Shown here: positions 29,265-41,500 of the stretch, piece by piece
How positions within the stretch are numbered: position 1 is the stretch's first letter
How the letters are laid out: every line of letters starts with the position of its first letter
Source of the DNA: Diplosphaera chodatii
Taxonomy: Eukaryota > Chlorophyta > Trebouxiophyceae > Prasiolales > Stichococcaceae
Length of the DNA stretch: 64,000 nt
Assembly: GCA_032358165.1 (NCBI GenBank)
Contig: JAALGY010000051.1
Coordinates: 744,001-808,000 of the forward strand
Direction of reading: 5' to 3'
The notes under the pieces: generated by a model
Database searches by the model: none
The model's input: the letters and a program-made list of their open reading frames with translations, nothing else
Told to the model about the DNA's origin: nothing
Made by a program: the position numbers and the translations under genes

Positions 29265-31519
29265 ATGGCCACCGTGACTGTCAGCGCGCAGCCGCTGCAC
29301 AGCAGCGCGCGCGGCGGCATGGCGGGGGAGGTGGACCCGGATGCTCTGCCGCACACCCTGTACCTGCCCGCCTGGCGCCCCTGGCTGGCGCTGTACGGCG
29401 CCAGGGTGCGGCCTGGTGGCCTGCACAGGGCGCAGGAGGTCAGCTTGCGTTTGCGGCTGACATGACACGGACATACAAGTGTGTAATTGTGTGTAGATGT
29501 GTGCTATTCATCGCAGCGATTGTGCCCCCCTCGTGCCCTGCAGGCGATGGCGCCCATCCAGGCGCTGCTGCCGGACGAGCTGCTGCTGCACATCCTGTCG
29601 CTGCTGCCGGTGCGGTCGCTGGCGACCGCCTGCTGCGTGTGCCAGCAGTGGCGGCAGCTGGGCGACGCACAGGTTGGTGTGCCGATGTGCCTGCGGGCTG
29701 TACAAATGTGATGTCCGCTGCTGGCCTGCCTCCCTCAGCACGGTGTGCAGCCGCAGCAACGCTCAAGCTCAGCTGAGCCGGTGGTGGTTGGACCTGCAGT
29801 CGCTGTGGCGGGCGGCGTGTCTCGATGCCTTCACTGATGCAGACCTGGCGGCCAACATCCACATTTGCAAGGCGCAGCACAAGTGCGGGTCGCTGCTGAA
29901 CCCCTGTGCTGGGCCTGTGCTCTGGCCTGCCGTGCAGTGAGACATGGTTCGTGCGTTGGCGGTGATTGCATCGCCCTCTCGCAGGGGCCGGTGGCGGAAC
30001 ATGTACCTGGACCGGCCGCATGTGCGCCATGATGGCATCTACGTCAGCCGCAACACATACATCAAGGTGCAAAACCATGCACATGCCACCCACAGTACCA
30101 GCATCAGCCTGGCTGCACCACTGGCGCAACCCTCGCAAAGCACATGTGCAAGTGCAGTTGCCCATGCTTTCATTCGATACCTGTAACTATTTTGGGCCTT
30201 GAGGCATCGATTGACTGTGCCCTGCAGCGCGGCATCGTAGAGTGGCGTGTGCGCAATGCTTGCCACCTGGTTGCCTACTACCGCTACTACCGCTTCCTAC
30301 CCAATGGCTCGCTGCTGTACCGCACCAGCCCAGAAGTAGGTTGAAGCACCCATACCCAGGTTGTCCTATGCAATCTAGTGCATCTACCAGCAGTTGACAT
30401 AGGGTCGGTGCTCACCAGCTGCAGTACTCGCACCACCATCAATGATCATCATATCACCGGGCCACACGATGCACGTGGTCAGGTGGTGCGGGTGGTCGCC
30501 AAAACCCTGGCGGACATGCCGCCCGGCGCCAAGCGGCGGCGCGACGACAGCGTCTCTGTCGGCCGCTGGTTCCTGAACGTGAGCAGCGATTGCGTCATCG
30601 TCCTTGTACAACCGGTCCATACCTTGCTGGCTGCTGCGCCTATCCTTGGCTGGGTCGTATCGCTGACACGCTCAGACCGAGCTGATGTCGCTTCATTGCA
30701 TGTGATCATGATTGACATGCTTGCCCCAAGGGATGACTCGAACACCGGCAGCAAGGGGTTCCTGCGGGCCCGCAGGACGACAAGCTGTTCACCAAGGTGG
30801 TGTACCCCAACTGCGCGTCGACGGAGATCCGGACGCGGCTGCGGCTGCGGTCCACGTGCCGCGGCGCCCGCGACCGCCTGGACGCCCTGTCCATCACCAG
30901 CTACGACCGCGTCGCCGGCAGCTCCGCGCCCCTGGGTGGGCGCCTGTAGACCCTATTCCTGTGCACACGAACACCGTGCGCCCCGGGCTGCAACCCTGCA
31001 CGGCAGCCGCGCTGCCTGGGGCTGCTGGCTCTGCAAACCCCCCCGCCGGCCGCTGCGCCGCCCCTGGCGCCGACCCACCACCAGATGACCAGAGTCTCCT
31101 GAACCATCGCAACCCTGGGCTCTGGGTGGTTCCCTGTACACCGTGATTACGCCGTACTTGTGCCTGTCTGTCCGCAGACTTCAACCCGGACGCGGAGGAC
31201 AACGATGATGCGGGGGCGGATGTGCGGGACCACCGGCGCGGCATGTGCACCTTCGTGTTCGTCCCCTGGGACGAGGTGAGGCCCCTGGCCGCGGCGCCAG
31301 CATGTGTCCTGACGATGCTGCGCGCGCGTAGCAGCCCTGCATCGCTGCCTGCTGAGGAGCCGAGCTGCGGTTTGGTGGAGCCGCCGCCGCCGCCGCCCTA
31401 TGCTGCATGCTGGCGTGGAGGCCACGCAGCTGCTGAGCGAGCGGCATGCTGCTGCGCAGGTCAACACCAGCATCCTGAACCGGACGATAGATGAGATGGA
31501 TGTATGGGTCCCGGGATGA
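29265..31519 (+). CDS. F-box protein, FBXO9/Hrt3-type
   Basis: Substrate receptor of an SCF ubiquitin ligase. FBXO9/Hrt3 proteins act in turnover of TOR-pathway and other targets in animals and yeast. Exons are 29265-29438, 29544-29672, 29800-29888, 29985-30066, 30228-30335, 30483-30578, 30776-30935, 31178-31275 and 31460-31519, totalling 996 nt and 331 residues. Exon 2 carries the F-box: LLPDELLLHILSLLPVRSLA then CCVCQQWRQL. The Hrt3-type core follows: SLWRAACLDAF, then WRNMYLDRPHVRHDGIYVSR with NTYIK, then VAYYRYYRFLPNGSLLYRTS. Late blocks are GMCTFVFVPWDEVNTSILN and a C-terminal MDVWVPG, like the MDYYVPG end of plant homologues. There is no N-terminal TPR of the kind seen in animal FBXO9. 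The donor of exon 3 (GG/GTCGCT) is the weakest site. Confidence 0.86.
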
Positions 31520-32237
31520 ATTTGGATCAAGTCTGTACCAAGTTACACGGAAGGTGATGTCTCATTGCATCACCATAAACTTTGATGCCAGCCGCTTGGC
31601 GTCGCTCGGTGCAGCACACATGCTCGACATGATCATGCATTTGTGGGGTGCATCCTGCACAGAGGTTGGAATGCAGAGTTGTCTGACCTGAGGAGGTAGT
31701 ATGATACCTGAATCAAGCACTTCAACAACTGGCTTTGCCGCATTCTCAACAGCAACGAGATGCTGGTGTAGCAGAACGCTGCGGCACCCGCATGGCCCAG
31801 CGCTGGCAACGCCTGCAGAGGGAGCAGCAGATCGGCTGACCCCTTGCTATGCAGAAGATGCCCAAGGGTTCTGATGTTTTGTCAGCAGCCACCAGCTGTC
31901 AGCCAGCTCGCTCGACTCGCCCGCTGAATTTCCACCTCAAAAGCTCCGATTGCCACGCCCCGCTCATCATGCACGTCTCATGCAGTAACGAGGCATTCAT
32001 GCTTAGTGCAGCCAACCCAAACGCCGATGCAGCGTGCTGCACATGCGATCAGTGCCGGCTTCGCAGCAGGTCCGTTGTGCCCGGCACATGCCGGAATATC
32101 AGAATCTGTGCACGCCCGTCCGACCCGACTCAGCTTCACGGCCTTGAAGTTCATGCGCATGTCCACCGCTCTGCACCTGCATTGCGCAATCCAACCGCGG
32201 AGGATCTTGTATAGATCAGCTGCAAGCCCTAGTCGTC
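31520..32237. other. Gap between tandem F-box and EEP genes
   Basis: 718 bp with the F-box 3' UTR and the EEP promoter. A 121-codon frame at 31849-32214 is Cys/His/Ser-rich without family features and I take it as chance. A short frame HFNNWLCRILNSNEM at 31718 was tested as an alternative F-box end and rejected. Confidence 0.45.
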
Positions 32238-35200
32238 ATGGTGTCTCGCACCCTGCTGATCGCGCTGCTGGGGTGCGCCCTGTTGCTCGGTGCGGCAGAC
32301 GGTCGATCCCTTGCGCATGATGATGACGACGACTTCAAGAAGGGCGGCAAGGGGCACAGCAGCAAGAAGTACCACGGCAGGAAGCACAACAACAGGTGTG
32401 TTGGGTCCTGCTCCGGCCCCTTGAAGATCGCCATGCCTGTGGAACGCTATCCTATGCTCTAGAGCGTTACGCTGCCGTGAATTCCTGACGATTGTGATTG
32501 TAGCATGTCGCATGGTTGCATCTAGCTTTGGTCCAATTGCATGCTGCTGGGAGATATGCTTGTCTGGTACACCTGGTCATGAGTATTCCTGTGCTGCCCG
32601 CTTGCAGGAGTGCCAGGCTGCGGGTGATGAGCTACAACATCTTCCACGCCGTGGGGCAGGACGGCAAGCTGAACCTGACCCGCACCGCGCAGGTCATCAG
32701 GAACCAGAAGGTGGACGTGGTCGGGCTGCAGGTGCGCGCTCTTGCAGCACCGGCCCCATCGTCTGAGGCGCAGCATATAAGCTAGCGCGTGCATCACCGA
32801 AGTATTTGAACACACGGTCTGGCATGTCTCGTCCCAAGTGTACCACGATCGTGGTCGTGTGCCGATAATGATTCAACACCCACGCATGTGCTCTCCACCT
32901 CAAAACTCTGGGCTGCTGTGCGTTCCGCAGGAGGTGGATAACGCGTACAGCTCCCGCAGGTGACAGTGGTGTTGGAACAGGCTCCAGTTGTCGACGTGCT
33001 CATGGCTGGTCCCTGTGCAGTGTGGACCGGGTGATCACTGCGCATGACGCGCACTTGTGGACCAAGCGAGGTGCAGCACCAAGCCGATGGTTTGCTGTAC
33101 CCTGTCCGCCGCAGCAACTACACGGAGGAGGCCAAGGAGCTGGCCAAGCTGCTGGGCTGGAACTACTTCTTCGCCGCCAACCTGAACCTGACGCGCCTGG
33201 CCGACACGCCGGCCCAGTTCGCGTCCCGCCAGTACGGCACCGCCATCCTGACCCGGTGAGCTCAGGGTAGGGCTTTGTGAGGGTGCTCTCCGCCACGTGG
33301 GATGTGCGAGGTGGACTTTAGTTCCAGCGCAGCAGTGCTGTTGCTGCTGCCGCTTTTCATGTGCAGGAGGTTTGATGCGCCTGTCCGCATTATTCTGCGT
33401 GAATTGTTCCACAGGCTGTTCCGTTGGCTGCCTCAATCAGCACAACCACGGCTGCAAACCCCTGTCTGCGCAGGTTCAAGATCCTGCAGGCCAAGAACAC
33501 CTTCCTGTCGAAGTACCTGCCCACGGTGCGCGCTGTGCCGCTTTCTTGCATTCCGGCCTTCCGTTGCCATGTTCACAACCTGGCTGTGCGGCGAGCTCCC
33601 GCAGCAGCTGCATGCATGCTTGGTGCCGCAGCTGAGCATCCCTATCTTGAGGAAGGCTGCATGTTCGCGGTAAACCTGCATGTCATTGCCCTGACTGGAT
33701 GGCCAGGCGAGACCTGGGTCTGGCGACCTGAGCAGTAGTCCTGCAACACGCGAAACTGGTTTAGCGTTCAACACGCGAAACTGACGCGAAACCAGTTTCG
33801 CGTTGGCGCAAAACTAGTGTCGCGTGTGCTGGACAGCAATGCATGCTTCACTATGTGTTCCGTTCGTGGGCACCTCACATGCACCAAAACAGCGCTAAAC
33901 ACGCTGACTTCACCATGGGTCCAAATATGCTTGGGTCACGAGGCACGGCATGTGCACGGCGCTGCAGGCGGAGCAGCGGGGCCTGGCGCAGACGAAGCTG
34001 CGCATCAGCAAGGACGAGGACATCTGGTTCTTCAACTGCCACCTGTCCGCCGCCGGCTTCAACAACGGCGAGAACGGCACCACCGAGCGCGCCGCACAGG
34101 TGACACGATCTGGCTCACATGTGCTACCACCCGTTCGCAAGGTCACGATGGTGCAATTGCCACATGTTTCGTCAAATGTGCGCTCTGGCTGTGGGTCGCT
34201 GAACTGGCAGAACAGCGGCCTGCACAAATGCTGCGCAGTAAACCAATGCTGGATGACACAGTGCATCGAGGCATTGGCAATGTTCACCGCAAACTGCCAG
34301 CGTGCAGGTCGTGTGGGAGACTGGCACTGTCCACATCAGCATAAGTACAACAAAACACACTGCTGCGACCTGCATCGGGGCAGGCGTAGCCACAGCTGAA
34401 GTGACAATGTCCCGTGGCCCCCTGCGCAGGTGCTGGAGGTGATCAACCTGGTGAAGCAGGCCACCAAGAATGGCTGCGCGCCCTTTGTGCTGGTGGGCGA
34501 CTTCAACGCGCGGCCCGACCAGTTCGAGGTGCGCGCACCCGGCTCGTGCACGTGGTCATCACCTGTATTTCATTAGCACGCCCTTGGCGGTGCGCCACTA
34601 GCCAGGAAGCTGTGTCGGCGCTTGACATGGCTAGCATCACGGCTCCGCAGTTGATCACTACCGCTGCTGATGCGGCTTGATAGGGGCCCTCAGCACGTTG
34701 TCATGCACAATGCTCTCATGTACGAATGTGTTACGTAGTACCAATCGTCTGGGTGGGATGCATGCAGACGCAGCCCCTGTTCAGCAACTTCACCGATGCA
34801 TGGCCCGCTGTCAACGGCCCCGACGGCGGCTTCACAATCCCAGGTGACCAGACTGCTAGGTTTGGGTCTAAAACGGGATATGCAGCGGCTAACTGTGCGA
34901 ATGCACAGCGCTGCCATGCAACATGTGTCCATGTATCACTTGCTGCTGACTCATGCCTCCGCACTCGTGCCTCACGATGTTCCATATCTCTGCAGTTGAG
35001 AACCCCACCCGCCGCATCGACTACATCTTCACAAACAAGCAGAGCAAGAACAGCCCGTTCAAGGTGACACCAACTGCAGCATGTGTGCTGTGGACCTCCT
35101 GCAGAAGACGATGTAGCAACACCCGGTCTACTTTGCAGACACGCAGTTCTGCTACATTTTTAGCTCTGCTCAGCACACTGCTCTACCGATGGTGCAGTGG

Positions 35201-35368
35201 GGCTGATGATCGTAGCCAGATGTCGTCTAAATGCGACTGGTTGTGAGCATGATATGCACTAGTGTGTGCGGCGTGCAGGTCCAGCAGGTTTACGTGCCAA
35301 GTGACAACCTAACGCTGGTCACATCCGACCACCTGCCGGTGGTGGGCCAGCTGAAGCTGAACTGTTGA
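32238..35368 (+). CDS. Secreted endonuclease/exonuclease/phosphatase (EEP) superfamily protein
   Basis: Mg2+-dependent hydrolase of phosphodiester or phosphomonoester bonds; members include DNase I-like nucleases, sphingomyelinases and inositol phosphatases. Exons are 32238-32395, 32608-32731, 32931-32959, 33115-33255, 33474-33525, 33968-34099, 34430-34528, 34768-34843, 34996-35063 and 35279-35368, totalling 969 nt and 322 residues. A classic signal peptide (LLIALLGCALLLGAADG) starts it, then a charged spacer with DDDDD and Lys/His clusters. Catalytic blocks, in order: RVMSYNIFHAVG (Asn), DVVGLQEVDN (Glu), YGTAILTR, WFFNCHLSAAG, FVLVGDFNARP (Asp, Asn), RRIDYIFT and TSDHLPVVG (Asp, His). All expected EEP residues are present, so it should be active and extracellular or in the secretory pathway. 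Substrate unknown. Confidence 0.88.
33747..33803. repeat. Direct and inverted 12-bp repeats inside EEP intron 5
   Basis: CACGCGAAACTG occurs at 33747-33758 and 33772-33783. Immediately after, 33784-33803 is an inverted repeat with 9-bp arms, ACGCGAAAC and GTTTCGCGT, around CA. A decayed further copy lies just downstream (to about 33825). The core TTTCGCG resembles an E2F site. Confidence 0.8.
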
Positions 35369-35778
35369 CTTTCAAGAAGTACGCCGTGAAGCAGCCCATA
35401 TCACCCGCAAGCAGCATCGGCCTGTATCCTGGAAGCGCAGCGGTCCCATGAAGCAGCCTTGATGATGAGCTGCCACAGCAGCAGATGAGCATCGGGAAGT
35501 GATGGCAGCATGACGACTTGTGAAGCGCAGCTCACACTCAAAATTAGATTCTTTGGCAGCCTTACCAGGCTGCGATTCATCTGGGTATTTTCAGTCGATA
35601 TGATACGTGATCATATTCGTAGGGCTGATCAATTCCGTAGGGCTCCAGGGCCACGGTAACAAGTTTGTTTTGGCAAGACCGGTTCACTTGCAAGCAATGA
35701 CCTGACAGCGATCAGGTGCACCCGGTGTCAACCGGAAACTCCCTGGACCACGGCTGCAGACCCAGCGAAGCATGCCGC
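35369..35778. other. Convergent 3' gap between EEP gene and XRN1
   Basis: 410 bp between facing stop codons. It is locally AT-richer (35540-35640) and contains ATATGATACGTGATCATAT, a partly symmetric string at about 35596-35616. No gene seen. Confidence 0.4.
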
Positions 35779-38534
35779 TCACTTGTTCGCGCCCTTCTGC
35801 TGCAGCTGCTGCCAGAAATCCGCCTCAGACACGGGCTTGCCACCTGCAACAAACACGCAACACATGATGACACGGAGCCAAAGGCATGGCACGATGCCTG
35901 TGCGGTCCGGGGCACACCGGGGCACACGCCCAAAGCACGACCATTCGTCACATCGCTGCCGCGTCATCACCTGCAGGCTGTGGGGACCCGGCGACAGCGC
36001 CGCCACCGCCGCTGCCCCGCAGCTGCTGCAGGAGGTTGGCGCCGGCGCTGCCCAGGCCGCCGTTGGCGCCGGCGCCGGCGCCGGCAGCCTGGGGCTGCGG
36101 CTGGGCGCTGGCGGCTGTGCCACCAGACGCGTTGGCGGGCTGCTTGGCGGGCGACGCCGCGCCGCCGGGCTTCAGCAGCGACAGCAGCGTGGCGCCGGAC
36201 CCGGACCCGGGGCTGGCAGCCGCGGCGGCGGCGGCAGCAGCAGCACTGGAGGCAGGCGACCCGGGCCCTGCAGCGGGCACGGCCCGCTGTGCGCTGCCCA
36301 GCCGCTGCGGTGCCTGTGCTTGTGGCGGCTGCTGCGGCGCCGCCTGCGGCACGACGGCCTGTGCGGGCGGCTGCTGAGGCGACGGGCGCTGCCACTGCTG
36401 GGAGTAGGCCACCTGGCCGTGCTGCGGCGGCGGCGCCATGGCGTAGCCAGGGGGAGGAGCAAAGCCGCCGGGAGGGTACCCGCCCGCCCCGGGTGGGAAC
36501 CCGTATGCGGGCGGCGGCGGGTGGGGCCCTGGCCAGCCGGGGGGCGGCGGGTGCCCGAACTGCTGCTCGGGCCACGGCTGCGGCGGGAACGGCTGCTGCG
36601 GGGGGAAGCCAAAGTGCTGCGGGTGCATGCCGGGGTGCATGACGCCCGGGTACGGCTGCGGGATCCCGGGAAACTGCTGCGGCGGCGGCATGCCTGGGTG
36701 CGGGAAGGGCGCGCCCGGCCAGGGGGCCCCCTGGGGCGGCGGCGGCGGCTGCGAGGGCCCCGGCGGGAGGCCCCCCGGCAGCTGCATGTGCGGCATGTAG
36801 GGGCGCTTCGGCCCGCGGCCGCCGGGGCCGCCGCGACCCTGCGGCGGCTGCGGCTGCGGCCCGGGCTGCGGCTGCGGGTGGGCGGCCCCGGGCCTGGCTC
36901 CCTTGCTGCCGGGTGCGCCGGCTGCGGGTGCGCCGCCGCCGCGCTGCAGCATCTGCAGCAGGTCGCCTCCCCTGGCAGCGCCCTGCTGCTTGGCGGGCGA
37001 CGCCGTGGCGCTGCCCGCCGACCCCCGTCGTGCGAGGGCTGCGACCACCGAGAAGGACAACTGAACTTGGGGCGCCCCAGCCTTAGAACTTCTCGCAGCA
37101 TGGCAACCAACAAAGCATCGGCTCAAAGCAGTACTGCAGCCCTGCGCCAAGGTGTTGCCACAAACCCAGCACACCTGAGGCTGCGGACGTCAGGCTGGAC
37201 AGGCCGAGCAGCGGCGCGTCAGGAGCGGCGGCCGCGCCGGGGCCGCCAGCCCGGCCGTCCTCCTTGCTGCTGCTGTCGTGCTGCCTCAGCTGCTGCAGGA
37301 AGCTGCTCCCAAGGTCCGGCGCCGCTGCGAACACGAGCAGCCACAGTGTATTGTCAGATCGTCACTGATCAGGGTGTCAGGAGACGGAGGCAGCCAGCAA
37401 GGCCGTCGCGCATGACGATGCGCAGCTCCGAAGTCGCATTTCCGCAACACACCTGACGCCGCAGGTGGCCCCGAGGCGGCCGGCACCGTCGGAGCAGCAT
37501 GCAGCGAGGGCGGCACGGGCAGCTGCTGCGGCGTCTCGGCGGCGGCGGGCAGCGGGTCTGCGGGCGCGGCGGGGGCGGGGGCGGCGGGGCCCCGCGCCTG
37601 CTGCAGCTCCCGCAGCAGGCTCAGCCCGTCGGGCAGCGAGGTCGCGGGCGGCGGCTGCGACGGCGGAACGGGGGCCGCGGCCGCGGCGCTGCCGCCGGAC
37701 CGGATGGCAGGGAGGTCGCTCAGGTCCTGCAGCACGCTCCAGATGTTCAGGGAGTTACCAGTGACGGTGTGTGCTCATGACGGGCCCTGCTGCAGTTGAC
37801 TGTAGGCATCTGTCAATATGCTAGAGGACATGCACATGCAGGCAGGTGGTCAACCCCTCAGGTTGCAGCGGGCGACGCTCACCGCTTCCGCCGAGGAGCC
37901 GCGCAGCTGGCGCAGCAGCCCCGCGCTGGCGGCGGCGGACACCGCGACCGGCGCCGCAGACGCGGCGGGCAGCTCTGCCGAGGGGCTCTGCTGCGTTGCA
38001 CGGCCTGCTGTTGCCGCTGGCGGCGCAGCGGCCGCGCCGGCGCCGGTGGCCTCTGCAAATGCGGGCGGCGGCGCGCGCTGAAGCTGCTGCAGGGCCGCCA
38101 GCCCGGGCGCCAGCTGCGAGGCAACATCACAGATAAGCCACCATGTTGAGCTCGTCCCTTGCCCAAACAGGGACACACATGTTGGGACGTTCAGCACCGA
38201 GTCATGTCAGGGCACCAGCGAGTGAGGAGGCAGGGACCTGCATGCGGGAACACACCTGCACATCCGATGTTGAGCCTGTGGAAGCCGCATCGACAGACGC
38301 CGTCGATGCGGCATCTGCTGTGCCCGGCGCCTGGCTGGGCGCCACACTCAGGCCCTGCAGCTGCTGCAGCAGCACGGCGCCGCTGCTTCCTGCAGCCACC
38401 CCGCCGCCGCTTGGGGGTGTCACGCTCTGTCCAGCAGCGCTGCCGTTGCTCGAAGACAACAGCGGCGGCTGCACGTTTGCCAGAGCGCCAGCTGGCGGTG
38501 CTTCGCTCTGGCGCAGGCTCTGCAGCAGCGCCAT
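35779..38534 (-). repeat. Dispersed LLxxL helical motifs in the XRN1 tail
   Basis: Read along the minus strand, the tail holds about eleven short leucine motifs separated by Pro/Ala/Gly/Gln linkers: ALLQSLRQ (about 38530), VLLQQLQGL (38380), ALQQLQRA (38095), GLLRQLRG (37920), [10 protein letters not shown] (37620), VLQDLSDL (37735), FLQQLRQH (37305), DLLQMLQRG (36965), TLLSLLKPG (36190), NLLQQLRG (36040) and FWQQLQQKG (35815). Consensus hLLxxLxx. Similar helical leucine motifs in yeast Dcp2 bind decapping partners. Confidence 0.75.
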
Positions 38535-41500
38535 GCCAGGAGACACCTGCAGGTTCGGCGGCAAGTGTCAGTCAGGCGAGCCGGCAGGCAGACAGCCAGC
38601 AGGGACCAGATGATGCACTGCGAGCTTGTTCCTTGGCAGGCGGCATCCACGGCGGGAGGCGCACCCCGGAGGTGGACAGGCCGGCGGTGGCTGGCGGCGG
38701 CGGCAGCGACCGGCCCCGCCCCATCGAGAACCCGCGGTCCATTGCGGCCGGCGGGCCCTGCGCAGGCACCAGCACCCCCCGCTGACAGCCCAGCCAGGCA
38801 GCTGGAGAACCCACACGTCGTCGGAATGCGAGTTGGCAGGTCGTGTGGCGCTGTGCCGGCCAGGTGGGGGGCTGCGTCGCGCAACGCACCTTGGGCTGGG
38901 GCCCCTTGGGCTGCGACAGCGCGGACGCCGGGCGGAGGCGCGCGGGGGAGGCGGTGCGCGAGGGCGGCGCCGACCCGGGGCGGCTCCCCGCATCGCTGCC
39001 AGCGCCCCCTGCAGCGACACCAGGTCCTTCGCACGTCGCCTTGCTGCTTGATCCGACACACAGGCTGCAGCAGCTGCTGGTGGGCGCTGCCTGTGGGTCA
39101 GGGGCAGCCCGGGTCTGCAAGGTCCTCTTGGTGAACCACCAACAGCGACCAAGACTGTACCTGCAGCGTTGCCAGCGGAGCCGCGGCGCCGCAGGACGTC
39201 CCGTCCGATGGCCGGCGCCTCTGCACCATTTGGTGTGCCGTTCTGGTGCTGCGCGACGCCGTTCTGATGGGCAGCCTCGGCGTGCGCCGCGGGCGGCGGC
39301 CTGCGCTGGCCGGCAGCGCCTGCAAGTGCCGCCTGCGCTGCGGCGGCCGCTGCTGCCGCCGCCGCTGAAGCAGCCGCAGCACCGTGCGCAGGCTGCTGCT
39401 GAGGCTGCGGCTGTCCCTGCGGCTGCTGCATCTGCTGCGCAGCGACGATGCCGCCGTCCTGCGCTGCTGGCTTGGCCTTGCGCACTGCCCGGGGCGCAGC
39501 GGCGCCTGCAGCGGGGCAGCAGCATCATCTGGGTCACATGTGCACTAGGACTAGGCCCACCGGTCTGTGGGTCAGCGCCACCCTCGGTCAGAACCCTGTG
39601 GGTTGGCAAGGTGAGCGAACTGGCATCGCTCTGACACACAATGACGGACGCACTGCACCGAAATGTGTTCACGGTCCTGTGCTGCGTTGCACCCCGGGGC
39701 CCAGCGGTCACCTGTGGCGGCGACGGCTTGGGGCTTGGACAGGTTGAGGAGCTGCGCAGCGGGCAGCATGCCGCCGTGGCGGCCGCGAGCCTTGCCATGC
39801 AGGTCGGTGCCCTCCGCAAAGGGCTCGTCGAACAGGATCTCCACCGCGTCGTCGTCGTATATGCCTGCAAAACCCCAGACGCGGAGTCAGCGGAGGCGCG
39901 GTCAACAGTGAACAGCTGCTTTGCTGCTGTCACTGGCAGTCCCTCCCTGCCAACCGATTTTCCCGCTGATGCTCATATATTCCTCATCGTCATGTTCCTT
40001 CCTGCCTCCTGGGCAGCGGACCGCAAAGGTCAACGGGTGCCAGCAGCGGCATGGTGCTGCTACGGCGCTGCTGCCTTTGATACCTCTGGCTGCACCGCAT
40101 GCAGAGCGCCAGCAAGTGCGGTGACAAAGGCAGCAGCTGGTGGGGCGCGCACCGACGACGGTGCCGCGGGCGCCCAGGGGCGGGGAGCCGGTGCCGCGCA
40201 GGCAGGCCGCGCGGTCGCCCAGCTCGAAGGCGCCGCCCGCCAGCGCCGCCGCCACCTGCGCCAACATGTGCCTTGTGAGCGGGCAGGTGTCGCCGACACT
40301 GCGCCGGAAATGACTCTGCACAGTTCAGCGGCTTCCGCTCCTGGACAGGACACCGGCGAGGAACAGCTATGTCTGGTCCTCAGCAGTGGCATCCCCTTGC
40401 GGAGCAATGCTGAGGTAGCACAGCTGTCTGCTGGACAGTTGCTAGCCAGATGCTTGCTGCAGCACGCTGCAGGGTGCCCAAAGTGCCCACCAGGCCGCGG
40501 CCGGCGGGCGGCAGCAGCAGGCTGGGCGACACGTTCTCCAGGGTGGTGGGCTCCGGCGGCGCGCGCGGCGGCGGCGGCATCATCGTCTGCAGCTGCCGGA
40601 TGGCCTCCTCCGGCGCCACCTCCGCCGTGGTCTGCACAACATCAACATGGTGCATACTAACACTGGCTGGGTGGCGACCATGAACAACATCGTAGCCGTG
40701 GCGATGCTGGCTATATGGATGCCGTGAACAGCCCGCAGCGTCGCTGCACACCAATGCTGCATGCAACGAAACCGTCTGTGTGGCATGTGCCAGAGCACAC
40801 GCGAGCAGCCAGGGGCGTCCCGAATGGGAACAAGGGCCCGCCTTGACGAGGGGCCGGCGGCCGAGGGGCGACTTGTTGAGCCACTCCCGCACGGCGCGCG
40901 CCTGCCGCAGCCGCTCCTCCGGTGCCGCCTCGGGGAACGCCAGCTCAGCATCCCACGCCCGCTCCTCGGGGAACTGCTCCAGCAGCTGGAACACCCAGGC
41001 GAAGCGCGCCTGCGCACACGTTGCCACTCCAGTGTCAGAACAGCCACCCGGAGACAGCGGTGTGTGTCAACACTTCATCGTGACGGCTGAATGGGTGACT
41101 GTCACTGCAGCTGGCGGGGTGGCGGTTGGGTGCCACCGAGATGAGAGGCTTTGCAGCTGAGCCGCGGTGAGTGCCAGCAGAACGATTCACTGGTCTGACG
41201 ACGCTGTGCCACGCGCCTTGTACTGCGTGAGGATGGCGGCCAGGGCCTGCGAGTACTGCCACCCCGTGCCGCTGGGCGCGGGCTTGGTGTAGTCCGGCAC
41301 GCACAGCGGCCCGCGCCCGCTCTTGACGGCCAGCCCCACGTCCACCTTCTCATCGCCCACCACCACCTCCACATTGCCTGTCCGATCAAGCACTTGCATA
41401 TCAGGCTGCTGCATGAAAAGGTGCAGCAGCGTTCAAGACCCCCCTCCTCCCGATAGCATATGCTGGCTGGAGCTCAGAGAGACACATTATTGCCCATGAT

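Noticed and set aside
31718..31771. HFNNWLCRILNSNEM as an alternative last exon of the F-box gene
   Set aside because: Its acceptor lacks a pyrimidine tract, and the stop after MDVWVPG matches the usual C-terminus of plant homologues.
31849..32214. 121-codon plus-strand frame between the F-box and EEP genes
   Set aside because: Cys/His/Ser-rich, no conserved blocks, no signal or transit pattern; likely chance.
35783..37456. Plus-strand open frame of 557 codons, the longest in the window
   Set aside because: It is the antisense shadow of the GC-rich Pro/Ala/Gln tail of XRN1; it has no family motif, and the minus frame joins the XRN1 core in phase.
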